From: Calothrix membranacea FACHB-236
Lineage (GTDB): Bacteria > Cyanobacteriota > Cyanobacteriia > Cyanobacteriales > Nostocaceae
Assembly (NCBI RefSeq): GCF_014696315.1
Contig: NZ_JACJPX010000058.1
Span: forward strand, 1 to 52,099
DNA length: 52,099 nucleotides
Direction of reading: 5' to 3'
This document shows, piece after piece, positions 8,470 through 16,549 of this stretch; the stretch's first letter is position 1; each line of letters starts with the position of its first letter. Both the position numbers and the translations under genes were made by a program. Under the pieces are notes generated by a model. It was not told where the DNA came from. It saw only the letters and a list, made by a program, of their open reading frames with translations, and did not search any database.

Positions 8470-8567
8470 TTTGAATATAAGGGTGTTAATATGACCCTAA
8501 AAAATGCGATCCTCGTGAGTGGGAATAAAGATGAACGCCCCTGGTAATTACCGGGGGCTTTTTGTTT
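8470..8567 (+). ncRNA. Candidate small RNA or leaderless-peptide transcript
   Basis: A promoter-like TATAAT (8458-8463) is followed about 75 bp later by a strong intrinsic terminator (8537-8563). The enclosed transcript of about 95 nt has no annotated gene. It contains an 18-codon frame, ATG 8491 to TAA 8547 (MTLKNAILVSGNKDERPW), whose stop codon lies inside the terminator hairpin. No downstream gene on this strand could be its target by attenuation; the next gene, rtcB, converges. It could be a regulatory RNA, a small peptide mRNA or both. No known sRNA family was recognised. Confidence 0.4.
8537..8567 (+). terminator. Intrinsic terminator
   Basis: The GCCCCTGGTA arm pairs with TACCGGGGGC across a 2-nt loop (one G-T wobble), followed by TTTTTG. 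The U-tract is on the + strand only, so it ends a + transcript starting near 8470 rather than rtcB, which converges from the other side. Confidence 0.85.
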
Positions 8568-8597
8568 GCTGATGCAAAAGCACTACATTAAAAGAGA

Positions 8598-10073
8598 TTA
8601 AGCTTTAAACGTCAATACGGGACTCAACCGTGCGACTACATCCACCATATCCGCCTCTACCTGCACATCAATCACAGACTGAATAGGTTTGTAAGCGGCT
8701 GGTGCTTCTTCAATTCGGCGTTCTTCCCGTAAGGTAATGCAATCAACTCCAGTTAATCCCAATTCGGCTTCAGTGTGGGATGCGCCTTTGCGGTTCAGTT
8801 CAAAACGCGATCGCACTCTTCCTGCACCATGTGATGCAGAATTGCAAAATGCGGGATTACCTTTACCCACCATCAGGTAGGAATAAGCGCCCATAGAACC
8901 AGGGATAATTACAGGTTGTCCTGCATAGGCTGGACAAGCACCTTTGCGCGTTACCCACCTAGCGATTTTGGATTGGGAATTGGCTTGTTCTCCCGATTCT
9001 TCTGAAGGCAAAGTGATGTTGTGTGGTAAGTCGTAAACTAACGGTGCTTCTATATCGCCATATACTTCCCGCAAACGCAGACGTAGCAGTTCTGCTAACA
9101 ATAGGCGGTTAATAAAACCATAGTTAGCAGCCGTTGCTTCCGCTGCTAAATAACTGGCGACTAGTTCCGGGTGAAAATGGGCAGAAAGGGGAAAAATATG
9201 AGATTCTGGGTATTTTAAACCTTGAGGCCAAGCAGCCTTGGCTCTATCTCGCCACATTCCACCAATGTACTTACCTACATTCCGGGAACCAGAGTGAATC
9301 ATAAAAGCTAATTGTCCTTCACGCACACCCCAAGCGTGAGCAAGGGTGCGATTTTCGACTTTATCCACTCGTTGCACTTCGACAAAATGATTTCCCGAAC
9401 CGATGGTTCCTAGTCCGCCATCGCGTACCAATCCATCATCGGAAACCAATTCTGCCGGCGCAAGTTTCCAGTTACCATTCATAGAGCCACCCAAGAAAAT
9501 GCGATCGCTCTCTTGGGATAGCTGCTGTAAATCAGACTTAACTACACTCCCCGTAACGTTATCTAGCATCGCATCCAACCAACCGGGAACGCCATGCTGA
9601 AATAATGCACGCATTGCATGAGCAGTCATGGTGACATCGCGAGTACCAAAAAAGTAATCGCCTTTCATGCGTTCTACAAATAAATCGCGCTTTTTGAGGA
9701 ATTCATCGATTGTCAAATCAGCAACATGGAGGCGCATCCCACAATTAATGTCAGAACCAACAGCACCAGGAATAACTTGATCGGCAGTTTCCACCACCGA
9801 ACCAATAGCAACCCCAGCATCGCCAGGGTGAAAATCAGGGGTAGCACAAGCACGACAGACACATCCACCTGCGGGATGGCGTACGTTAGCAAGATTTGCC
9901 AACTGTTTCAGTGCTTTAGCTTCTACAGGAAAGCCTTCCGGCAACAGAACTTCTGCTGCTGGGGTATCAGGAGAATTAACAAGACGAACAGAGTATATGC
10001 GATTGCTATAAGTCACATCCAAACCCTGCCGTTTTAAAGCACGCAAGAGACGTTGAAGATTTTTTGGCTGCAT
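8598..10073 (-). CDS. rtcB: RNA-splicing ligase RtcB
   Basis: A 491-residue GTP-dependent RNA ligase joining 3'-phosphate or 2',3'-cyclic phosphate ends to 5'-OH RNA. All metal and catalytic residues of the family are visible: Asp108-x2-Cys111 (GSDINCG), His229 (GSGNHFVEVQ), His260 (HSGSRNVGK), His351 (LPHN) and the guanylylated His415 (SHGAGR). It is longer than the E. coli enzyme (408 residues). The N-terminal region has a three-Cys cluster CVCRAC (71-76) before the ATPDFHPG strand, which I do not associate with the usual active site. No RtcA or archease gene is nearby. The ATG at 10073 is supported by the family-like N-terminus. Confidence 0.93.
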   Translation of the reverse strand: MQPKNLQRLLRALKRQGLDVTYSNRIYSVRLVNSPDTPAAEVLLPEGFPVEAKALKQLANLANVRHPAGGCVCRACATPDFHPGDAGVAIGSVVETADQVIPGAVGSDINCGMRLHVADLTIDEFLKKRDLFVERMKGDYFFGTRDVTMTAHAMRALFQHGVPGWLDAMLDNVTGSVVKSDLQQLSQESDRIFLGGSMNGNWKLAPAELVSDDGLVRDGGLGTIGSGNHFVEVQRVDKVENRTLAHAWGVREGQLAFMIHSGSRNVGKYIGGMWRDRAKAAWPQGLKYPESHIFPLSAHFHPELVASYLAAEATAANYGFINRLLLAELLRLRLREVYGDIEAPLVYDLPHNITLPSEESGEQANSQSKIARWVTRKGACPAYAGQPVIIPGSMGAYSYLMVGKGNPAFCNSASHGAGRVRSRFELNRKGASHTEAELGLTGVDCITLREERRIEEAPAAYKPIQSVIDVQVEADMVDVVARLSPVLTFKA

Positions 10074-10640
10074 GAAAAATTAACAGGAGTCTTTTTCAAG
10101 ACTCTTGAGATTGAAGGGATTAAGAGACTGGGGTTCAGCAGCCGCGTCTCAAGTGTAGTAGGAGGATTTTTTCCGGATTCTTGGGGAAAATTATATTTTA
10201 ATTCTTACTATATTCGAGAGTCAATATTGGTGGATGGGTTAAAGCTTCATGGCTGAACAATAATACTCTTGCTTTTTCAGCCTCCTTAACTTATCCGAAC
10301 CGTATTGTATGTCTTACTGCTTATAGCCTGTGAGTATTTGCGTGTGGTGGTAATGCAACCATAAGAGCGATGTCTGACGGCAAGCCACTGTGTGTCTACG
10401 CTTCACCAAATTCCCTCATCTTTCGATATCCAACTAAAGTTGGAGACAGTTTGATTGAGATCCATCTTTTGGTAATCCAAACTATTTGCCGATGGCTTTC
10501 CTTTAGAAGATTTCCTACTATGAACACATGAAGCGAAACGAAAAGCGCAGCGAAAACAACCAAGATAAAACAAATTATAACCTGGTTAATCCAAGCTGCT
10601 AAATCTTAAAACATTACACAATTAACAAGGAAGTAAAGTC
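10074..10640. other. Spacer upstream of the bacteriocin-type genes
   Basis: About 570 bp with no convincing gene; a possible 67-codon frame at 10053-10256 overlaps the start of rtcB in the opposite direction and lacks family character. The last 60 bp hold an AACCTGGTT motif (about 10588) that recurs after each of the three downstream peptide genes. The spacer probably contains the promoter of the peptide cluster and of rtcB, but no canonical motif stands out. Confidence 0.5.
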
Positions 10641-10901
10641 ATGTCTAACGAAATCAAAAATATCGCTGCTGTTGAACTTTCTGAAGATGAATTAGATAAC
10701 GTTGCTGGTGGTTTTGGTGGAATTGTTCTTGGTGGTGGTCAAAATCTTGATTTATTTACCAACAGTAGCTTCCAACAAAAGAATCTTGCAGTTGGTCAAC
10801 AAACATTTGCTGGGCCTGGTGGGGCTGGTACTACCACCTTGGTTAACGCTCAAGAAATCTTCAGCAACGCTGGTCAAGGATTGTTTGTTGGTAACGCTTA
10901 G
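10641..10901 (+). CDS. CTB-family bacteriocin-type precursor peptide, copy 1
   Basis: An 86-residue precursor. Residues 1-24 are a double-glycine leader (ELSEDELDNVAGG, Gly23-Gly24) of the type cut by C39 peptidase ABC exporters. The 62-residue core is rich in Gly, Ala, Asn and Gln (QKNLAVGQQTFAGPGGAGTT) and has no Cys, so lanthionine or disulfide formation is excluded. It matches the Nostocales CTB family of putative bacteriocins. The ribosome-binding site AAGGAAG precedes ATG at 10641. It is the first of three tandem copies spaced about 372 bp apart. Modification, export and antimicrobial activity are not shown by the window; no exporter or maturase lies nearby. Confidence 0.85.
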   Translation: MSNEIKNIAAVELSEDELDNVAGGFGGIVLGGGQNLDLFTNSSFQQKNLAVGQQTFAGPGGAGTTTLVNAQEIFSNAGQGLFVGNA

Positions 10902-10908
10902 AATTAAC

Positions 10909-10951
10909 AACCTGGTTTGGTCATAATTCCACAATACATCAACACCAGGTT
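10909..10951 (+). repeat. Hairpin after peptide gene 1
   Basis: AACCTGGT (10909-10916) and ACCAGGTT (10944-10951) form a long-loop stem in the spacer between copies 1 and 2. The following sequence is C/T-rich but has no long U-run, so partial termination or transcript processing is as likely as full termination. Confidence 0.6.
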
Positions 10952-11012
10952 ATCTCTTCTACATCACATTGAAAATCACACATTAACTCATTAAATTGCA
11001 AGGAATAAAGTC

Positions 11013-11273
11013 ATGTCTCACGAAATCAAAAATATCGCTGCTGTTGAACTTTCTGAAGATGAATTAGATAACGTTGCTGGTGGTTTTGGTGGAATTATTC
11101 TCGGTGGCGGTCAAACCCTAGGACTGACTACTGGCAGCACCTTTGAGCAAAAGAATCTTGCAGTCGGTCAACAAACAATTGCTGGGCCTGGTGGGGCTGG
11201 TACTACCACCTTGGTTAACGCTCAAGAAATCTTCAGCAACGCTGGTCAAGGATTGTTTGTTGGTAACGCTTAG
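11013..11273 (+). CDS. CTB-family bacteriocin-type precursor peptide, copy 2
   Basis: An 86-residue paralogue of the neighbouring peptides, with the same 24-residue double-glycine leader (one change, MSHE). Its core differs from copies 1 and 3 in a short window, TLGLTTGSTFEQ in place of NLDLFTNSSFQQ, and returns to near identity at AVGQQTIAGPGG. The DNA from about codon 45 through the following spacer is almost identical to copy 1, so this part was duplicated or converted recently. The ribosome-binding site is AAGGAA. The cluster looks like one operon or three units with shared control; the products are predicted to be secreted. Confidence 0.85.
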   Translation: MSHEIKNIAAVELSEDELDNVAGGFGGIILGGGQTLGLTTGSTFEQKNLAVGQQTIAGPGGAGTTTLVNAQEIFSNAGQGLFVGNA

Positions 11274-11280
11274 AATTAAC

Positions 11281-11323
11281 AACCTGGTTTGGTCATAATT
11301 CCACAATACATCAACACCAGGTT
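11281..11323 (+). repeat. Hairpin after peptide gene 2
   Basis: AACCTGGT (11281-11288) pairs with ACCAGGTT (11316-11323), the same long-loop hairpin as after copy 1, here followed by CTCTTTT. The short T-run makes a terminator role a little more plausible than for the first hairpin. Confidence 0.6.
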
Positions 11324-11385
11324 CTCTTTTCTACATCACATTGAAAATCACACATTAACTCATTAAATTACAAGGAAGTAAAGTC

Positions 11386-11643
11386 ATGTCTAACGAAATC
11401 AAAAATATCTCTGCTGTTGAACTTTCTGAAGATGAACTAGATAACGTTGCTGGTGGTTTTGGTGGAATTGCTATTGGTGGTGGTCAAAATCTCGATTTAT
11501 TTACCAACAGTAGCTTCCAACAAAAAAATCTCGCCGTTGGTCAACAAACAATTGCAGGCCCTGGTGGTGCTGGTACTACAACCTTAGTTAATGCTCAAGA
11601 CATCTTCAGCAATGCTGGTCAAGGATTGTTTGTTGGTAACTAA
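11386..11643 (+). CDS. CTB-family bacteriocin-type precursor peptide, copy 3
   Basis: An 85-residue paralogue ending GLFVGN, one residue shorter than copies 1 and 2. The leader is ELSEDELDNVAGG again. The variable part of the core matches copy 1 in protein (NLDLFTNSSFQQ) but carries many synonymous changes, so it is the older or less converted member. AAGGAAG lies just upstream of ATG 11386. The downstream spacer keeps the AACCTGG motif but not the complete hairpin. No transporter, HlyD-type adaptor or modification gene follows; the next gene is pdhC on the other strand. Confidence 0.85.
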   Translation: MSNEIKNISAVELSEDELDNVAGGFGGIAIGGGQNLDLFTNSSFQQKNLAVGQQTIAGPGGAGTTTLVNAQDIFSNAGQGLFVGN

Positions 11644-11809
11644 TTCTCTTCATTAACAACCTGGTTGGTTATTGGGGGAGGCTGAGGAGCAAAAGCATTA
11701 TTGTTCAATGCCTTTTATGTCCGCCAGCCACCCCTGCTCCCCCAGTTCGCCTCAAAAAATCCATTTTTTAACCGAATAGTGAATCCGTATTTTAGTGTAT
11801 ACAGATAAA

Positions 11810-11844
11810 AAGACTTGGAGTTAAATAATTTATCTCCAAGTCTT
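11810..11844 (-). terminator. Intrinsic terminator downstream of pdhC
   Basis: A perfect 11-bp stem, AAGACTTGGAG (11810-11820) with CTCCAAGTCTT (11834-11844), and a 13-nt A/T loop. Read on the minus strand it is followed by TTTTATC, fitting termination of pdhC transcripts about 35 bp after the stop. It may also act in the other direction for the peptide cluster, although the + side lacks a clean U-tract. Confidence 0.85.
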
Positions 11845-11876
11845 AAAAGTAATTTTCTTTTATTAAATAATCTTTG

Positions 11877-13190
11877 TTACATAGTCAAAGATTGTGGATT
11901 AGTCTCAATCAACTTAGCTAAATCTTGCAAGAATGCAGCAGCATGAGCGCCGTAAATAATGCGATGGTCTGAAGTAATATTTACCTGCATTTGTTGACGT
12001 ACCCCAAACAAACCATCAGGGGTTGCTACAACTTGCGGGCGGGATGCACCAATCGCTAAAATTGAACCTTGCCCAGGGGGTAAAATTGCATCAAATGTAT
12101 CTACACCAAACATCCCCAAGTTGGACACGGTAAATGTGCCACTGTTGTATTCGTCTGGTTGCAGTTGTTTTGCTCTAGCACGTTCTACTAAAGACTTCCA
12201 ACTGCGGGATAGGGAATAAAGATCTACTATGTCTGCATTCTTTAATACAGGTGTAATCAATCCGCCATCATCCATTGCTACAGCTACGGAAATGTTGATG
12301 TCAGAATGATAAACAATTCCTTGATCGGAATAGCTAGCATTGAGTAGTGGGTGTTTTTGCAACGTTACTGCTACGGCTTTTGCCAATAGCGCTGTCATTG
12401 TTACCCCTTTGGACTTAACCTGCTTATAGAGCTTGTCTAGTGCATCGGTGGTAATTGTGTAACCCACACGGAAAACAGGTACAGATAAGGTAGCTACCAT
12501 GTTCCGTACCACTGCATTTTGGAAGGTAGTTAGAGGTACTACCTGACCAGGGACAGCGCTAGCTGCTGCGGGAACAGGCGCAGGTGCAGGTGCAGCCGTC
12601 TTAGATGGTGGTGCAACTGGGGCGGTTGTTGGTACAGATGGTGGCGGTGTAACTGGTGCGCTAGCGGCTGGCTTACCTTTATTTGCAGCAGCTTCCACAT
12701 CTTCAGCAACAATACGACCGTAGGGGCCACTGCCTTGAAGCGTCTTTAAATCAACTTTTAACTCTTTTGCCAATTTGCGGGCTCGTGGAGAAACTACGAG
12801 CCTTCCTTCTTGATGGTTTGAGCCGTTTTGAGACGCTAAGACTGGTGTTCCAGCAGAAACAGTGGCGGCGACTGGCTGAGGCGCAGCAGGAGCAGGAGTA
12901 GCAGCGCTACTAGAATTAGCAGCCGCCTTAGCAGCTTCGATTTCAGCTTCCGTTTCTACGATGAAAGCGATCGCATTTCCTACAGCCGCACTTTCACCAG
13001 CTTGCACTAAAATGTGAGCCAGATATCCTTCATAGAAGGATTCCACATCCATATCTGCCTTATCTGACTCGACAACCACCACTGTTTCGCCTTTTTCCAC
13101 TTTATCGCCTGGAGACTTTACCCAAGAGACAATTTTGCCTTCGGTCATGGTGGAACTCAGCGCCGGCATAAATACTTCGTAAATGCTCAT
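11877..13190 (-). CDS. pdhC: Pyruvate dehydrogenase E2, dihydrolipoamide acetyltransferase
   Basis: A 437-residue E2 subunit that transfers acetyl groups from lipoyl-lysine to CoA. The N-terminal lipoyl domain carries the modified Lys in VESDKADMDVES (about residue 44). An Ala/Pro-rich linker leads to the E1/E3-binding domain (VSPRARKLAKEL to GRIVAEDV), then a second long Ala/Pro linker. The catalytic domain ends with the SDHRIIYG motif holding the active-site His. A single lipoyl domain and this length are normal for cyanobacteria. E1 and E3 genes are not nearby. The ATG at 13190 begins exactly at the family start MSIYEVFMPALSSTM. A strong terminator follows. Confidence 0.93.
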   Translation of the reverse strand: MSIYEVFMPALSSTMTEGKIVSWVKSPGDKVEKGETVVVVESDKADMDVESFYEGYLAHILVQAGESAAVGNAIAFIVETEAEIEAAKAAANSSSAATPAPAAPQPVAATVSAGTPVLASQNGSNHQEGRLVVSPRARKLAKELKVDLKTLQGSGPYGRIVAEDVEAAANKGKPAASAPVTPPPSVPTTAPVAPPSKTAAPAPAPVPAAASAVPGQVVPLTTFQNAVVRNMVATLSVPVFRVGYTITTDALDKLYKQVKSKGVTMTALLAKAVAVTLQKHPLLNASYSDQGIVYHSDINISVAVAMDDGGLITPVLKNADIVDLYSLSRSWKSLVERARAKQLQPDEYNSGTFTVSNLGMFGVDTFDAILPPGQGSILAIGASRPQVVATPDGLFGVRQQMQVNITSDHRIIYGAHAAAFLQDLAKLIETNPQSLTM

Positions 13191-13276
13191 AGGGTGGTTT
13201 CAGAATCAATGAATTTTATGGACTTTAACAGCTTTCACCAGATCGAATTGTATCTTGGTGTGAGAATTTTCGGTTC

Positions 13277-13500
13277 AGGATTTTTGGAGATTGGGGATTA
13301 GGGACTGGGGATTGGGGAACTCGGGGCCCCATCTGGGGATAAGGGGTAATGGGGATTGGGGACTGGGGATTGGGGACTAGGAAAATGAGGGACAAGCTAA
13401 TTACCTATTACCCATTACTCATTACCTATTACTCATTACCCATTACTCATTACCCATTACTCATTACCCATTACCCCTTACCCATTACCCATCCCCAGGA
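13277..13500. repeat. Short tandem repeats (GGGGATTGGGGACT and CATTACCCATTACT types)
   Basis: The first half is G-rich repeats of GATTGGGGACTGGG; the second half is repeats of ATTACCCATTACTC in at least eight variants. Both are STRR-type low-complexity DNA common in heterocystous cyanobacteria. The frame crossing it encodes only repetitive ITYYPL-like peptide and is not a gene. It separates pdhC from the next gene. Confidence 0.85.
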
Positions 13501-13721
13501 ACTTAAATCTAAGACGAAGGTCTATATATAAATGCAATTCTCAAGGGTTTTTATATGATGCAATTGCGATCGCGTGAGTTGGTTATATATCTTTATTTTC
13601 AGCGGGATCGCTCACTAGAGCAAGAAGTTTGACCACAATCCCAAGGTAGAAGCTCAGCGGTGAGGCTTCCATTTACAATTCAAAATTGATAATTTACTGT
13701 TTGAAATTCTTGTTTAATTTT

Positions 13722-14270
13722 ATGTCAGTAAAGTGGAAATTGTTCTTGATTTTGATACTCAGTATGTTTGCCACTACTGGCGCTGGAGTTTATCTTTTCC
13801 AAAACCAGCAATTTGCAACTAGTGTTGATATAAGTCATGGACAAACTCAGCAGGTAGCAGCAACTCAGATATCTCAGAATCTTGCAACTGAACCAGAGCG
13901 TATCCACTATAAAACTATACCTCTAGAAAGTATTAACTCGAATCTTCAAGGTAGCGATCCGGCTACATTGGCCCTGAATGCATTTGAGGAAACGGCATCA
14001 GATGTAGGAACGCGTAAAGTAGAAGTAGTATATCCGCAACGCAATCAGGCTTTAGTGACAATTACGCAAATTTCTCATAGTGATAATTTAGTTGGTGCAG
14101 TTAAATATCGGTTTGAGATGGCTACCTTCGGGCGATCGCTGTTAGTAAGTTCGCCTCCTGTATGGCAAATTGTCTGGGCTGGGTCTCAAGTACAATGTTT
14201 CAGTGGAAATAGCTCTAGAAAGAATTTCACTCAAACTTGTCAACCATCCTATCGAGAGCTCCGCAATTAG
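13722..14270 (+). CDS. Membrane-anchored or secreted hypothetical protein
   Basis: A 182-residue protein from ATG 13722 (MSVKWKLFLILILSMFATTG). The N-terminal hydrophobic segment acts as a signal peptide or anchor; the rest is extracytoplasmic. The C-terminal half has a compact beta-like pattern (VEVVYPQRNQALVTITQIS, VKYRFEM, WQIVWAGSQVQC) with two Cys near the end that could pair. I do not recognise a family. An upstream in-frame TTG at 13686 would add 12 residues and spoil the signal. The pstS gene follows 212 bp later, but nothing ties the two together. Confidence 0.7.
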   Translation: MSVKWKLFLILILSMFATTGAGVYLFQNQQFATSVDISHGQTQQVAATQISQNLATEPERIHYKTIPLESINSNLQGSDPATLALNAFEETASDVGTRKVEVVYPQRNQALVTITQISHSDNLVGAVKYRFEMATFGRSLLVSSPPVWQIVWAGSQVQCFSGNSSRKNFTQTCQPSYRELRN

Positions 14271-14482
14271 TATTTAGTCCGAAAAACTGCGTTAAACCCC
14301 TAACTTTTAGGTAGTAGAAGAGCAATCATACCAAAATAGCTAAATCGTTGAGAACAGGCTGAATTTACGGTATCAATAGCATCAAATTAATCAAGTTCAG
14401 CGTAAATCTCTGTTTGAGTAGTCGGCTACACAACTAGAAAATTGGCTAGACTATTCATTCCAGTTAAAAACTTACGATTTCT

Positions 14483-15535
14483 ATGACTGCTCAACTTCAA
14501 TTTAAGCGAACGGCTGGTATTCTAGCCCAAATTGCTGTTTCGTTGAGTATTGCTTCCTGTGCTGCTGACTCTAAAAACGTTAAGGCTGTTTCTCTAGTGG
14601 GCGCTGGAGCCAGCTTACCAGCACCTTTATACCAACGCTGGATTGCAGATTATCATCAAATAAATCCCCATGTAGAAATTAACTATCAATCTTTAGGAAG
14701 CAGTGTAGGAATACAACAACTCATCCAAGGTACTGTAGACTTTGCCGCCAGTGATGTGGGAATTACAAATGAACAAGCCGCTAAGGTAGAAAGGGAAGTG
14801 GTTGCTTTACCCATGACTGCCAGTTCAATAGTGCTAGCTTACAATATTCCCAATCTGCCAACTGTGCTGAAGCTATCACGCTCGGTGTACACAGATATCT
14901 TTTTAGGAAAAATTACCAATTGGAACGATCCTCAAATAGCAGTAGCTAATCCAGAAGTAACTTTGCCTAATCTGCCAATTCAATTAATACACCGAACCGA
15001 TGGTAGTGGTACAACTAGCGTCTTGACACAACACCTAAGTGCTATTAGCCCAGAATGGAAAAACAAAGTTGGGGCTGGTAAATCTATACAATGGCCAGTA
15101 GGGATTGCGGCTAGGGGTAATGAAGGTATTACTGCTCAGATACAACAAACCCCAGGAGCTTTTGGCTATGTTGAGTATGTCTATGCCACAAAAAATAGAT
15201 TATCTGTGGCAACGTTGGAAAATAAATCTGGTAATTATATTCAACCGACACCGGAGTCAGTAGCTAAAACTTTAGAATCGGTAAAATTGCCCACAGATAC
15301 ATTGATTGCTTTTATTGCTGATCCTACACATGCTCAGTCCTACCCAATTGTCACGTATACTTGGCTATTAACTTATAAAAAATATCAAGACTCAGCCAAA
15401 GCCCAAGTGCTGAAGAATTTTGTTAATTGGGCTGTGACTGAAGGACAAAAGTCTAGTTTAGAACTGGGATATATTCCGTTGTCTCAAAAAGTTGTAGTTC
15501 AGGTGCAGTCAGCAGCAAAGAAAATATCTCACTAA
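14483..15535 (+). CDS. pstS: Phosphate ABC transporter substrate-binding lipoprotein
   Basis: A 350-residue periplasmic phosphate-binding protein. The lipoprotein signal ends in SIASC (Cys26). Phosphate-contact motifs are visible: GAGASLPAPLY (about 41-51), the ASDVGIT segment and RTDGSGTT (about 173-180), all typical of PstS. No pstC, pstA or pstB is adjacent, so this is an orphan binding protein, as is common in cyanobacteria with several PstS paralogues. A Pho box was looked for upstream; only a weak TTAA/CTAA spacing pattern was seen and none is claimed. Confidence 0.88.
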   Translation: MTAQLQFKRTAGILAQIAVSLSIASCAADSKNVKAVSLVGAGASLPAPLYQRWIADYHQINPHVEINYQSLGSSVGIQQLIQGTVDFAASDVGITNEQAAKVEREVVALPMTASSIVLAYNIPNLPTVLKLSRSVYTDIFLGKITNWNDPQIAVANPEVTLPNLPIQLIHRTDGSGTTSVLTQHLSAISPEWKNKVGAGKSIQWPVGIAARGNEGITAQIQQTPGAFGYVEYVYATKNRLSVATLENKSGNYIQPTPESVAKTLESVKLPTDTLIAFIADPTHAQSYPIVTYTWLLTYKKYQDSAKAQVLKNFVNWAVTEGQKSSLELGYIPLSQKVVVQVQSAAKKISH

Positions 15536-15541
15536 AAGATA

Positions 15542-15937
15542 TTACTTCGCTAGCTTTTGATGGCGCACTTCCACTACTGTATGCACATTCCCACGGGGAG
15601 TAAAATCTGCTTTAACTGTGGCTTCTAAAGGATCGCAAGCTGCAACAAAATCATCAAGAATTTGATTAGCAGATTCTTCGTGGGAAATATAGCGATCGCG
15701 GTAACTGTTAATGTAAAGCTTGAGTGCTTTCAATTCAACCACGCGCTCATCAGGGATATAGCTTATATAAATTGTGGCAAAATCCGGATAACCAGAAAAC
15801 GGACATTTACAGGTAAATTCCGGCAACGTAATATTAATGTCATATCTTCTACCCACACGCGGATTCGGAAATGTAATCAGTTGTCCTTCCGCAATCTCGC
15901 GTTCGCCATACTTCATTTCTGTAGTGTTATTTGTCAT
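15542..15937 (-). CDS. queF: NADPH-dependent preQ0 reductase
   Basis: A 131-residue type I QueF that reduces 7-cyano-7-deazaguanine to preQ1 in queuosine synthesis. The active-site motif is FTCKCPFSGYPDFATI (Cys45 is the nucleophile, Asp52 the proton donor), and the C-terminal substrate segment includes YISHEESANQILDDF. The length fits the unimodular YkvM form. It converges with pstS, with a 6-bp gap. Upstream on the minus strand is only a run of AAATGAC repeats (15937-15962); no preQ1 riboswitch was seen. Confidence 0.93.
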   Translation of the reverse strand: MTNNTTEMKYGEREIAEGQLITFPNPRVGRRYDINITLPEFTCKCPFSGYPDFATIYISYIPDERVVELKALKLYINSYRDRYISHEESANQILDDFVAACDPLEATVKADFTPRGNVHTVVEVRHQKLAK

Positions 15938-16021
15938 TTGTCATTTGTCATTTGTCATTTGGTAATGGGTAATTGGAATTTCTCCTCTGCTTCCTTATCC
16001 CCCTTATCTCCCTCATCCTCA

Positions 16022-16414
16022 TTACTGCTCCCAGTCTGGACAATTATTATCATCCCAGCCTTGGGGATGCATGGCACAAACTAATAAATTACCACCATAA
16101 ACTTGACCGTGGTAGTTAGTGCAACCGATGCAAGCGGGATTTTTTTCTGGTGTGGCTTCCATTGGATAAGGAAAACCTGGATCTACATCTGCCATGACAT
16201 CTTCTAGTTCCCAATAAACTTCCATCATGGGTTCAGCCAAGTCATGTAAATACTGGTCAACCTCAGTGGCAATTGTTGTCTGTACTTGTTCTGTAATTTC
16301 TTCTGTCAGTTCCAGAAAGGAGTCTACCATTTCACTCATTCCTAGGAAAAACTGCTCCACTTCCACAGCCACGGTTTCCATGATGTCAATCAAATCTTTT
16401 TGCCACTTGTCCAT
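16022..16414 (-). CDS. Conserved cyanobacterial protein with C-terminal Cys-rich motif
   Basis: A 130-residue acidic protein. The first 85 residues are strongly helical and amphipathic (MDKWQKDLIDIMETVAVEVEQ onwards), suitable for a coiled coil. The C-terminus holds CIGCTNYHG then LVCAMHPQGWDDNNCPDW, five Cys or His in a pattern that could bind zinc. The same C-terminal motif is, to my knowledge, a small cyanobacterial domain of unknown function. It is transcribed in the direction of queF, about 85 bp upstream of it, so co-transcription is possible. Confidence 0.75.
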   Translation of the reverse strand: MDKWQKDLIDIMETVAVEVEQFFLGMSEMVDSFLELTEEITEQVQTTIATEVDQYLHDLAEPMMEVYWELEDVMADVDPGFPYPMEATPEKNPACIGCTNYHGQVYGGNLLVCAMHPQGWDDNNCPDWEQ

Positions 16415-16549
16415 AAACTTTATGCCTTTTCTGGCTATAAATAGAGCATTCAGTACGACTTTACTGGAAGCAATAGACTATACCCTAGGCCAAGTATATT
16501 CAAAAAATTGCTATGTTTTGCGTTGTTACTAAACTACTACTAGTTAGTT

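Noticed and set aside
10053-10256. 67-codon frame on + overlapping the start of rtcB
   Set aside because: No family, no ribosome-binding site, and it overlaps the 5' end of a certain gene on the other strand.
11013-11306. Reverse-strand frames of about 60 codons opposite the bacteriocin-type genes
   Set aside because: They are antisense shadows repeated with the duplicated genes and have no start signals.
13277-13500. Possible CRISPR array in the repeated segments
   Set aside because: The repeats are contiguous short tandem units without unique spacers; no cas genes are present.
13349-13531. 60-codon frame in the tandem repeat after pdhC
   Set aside because: It encodes only repeated ITYYPL-type text from ATTACCCATTACTC repeats.
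14272-14482. Pho box upstream of pstS
   Set aside because: Only loosely spaced TTAA/CTAA pieces are seen; no 8-bp direct repeats of the CTTAACCT type with correct spacing.
15938-16021. preQ1 riboswitch upstream of queF
   Set aside because: The segment is only AAATGAC repeats and C/T-rich spacer; no preQ1 aptamer-like stem and A-rich tail.
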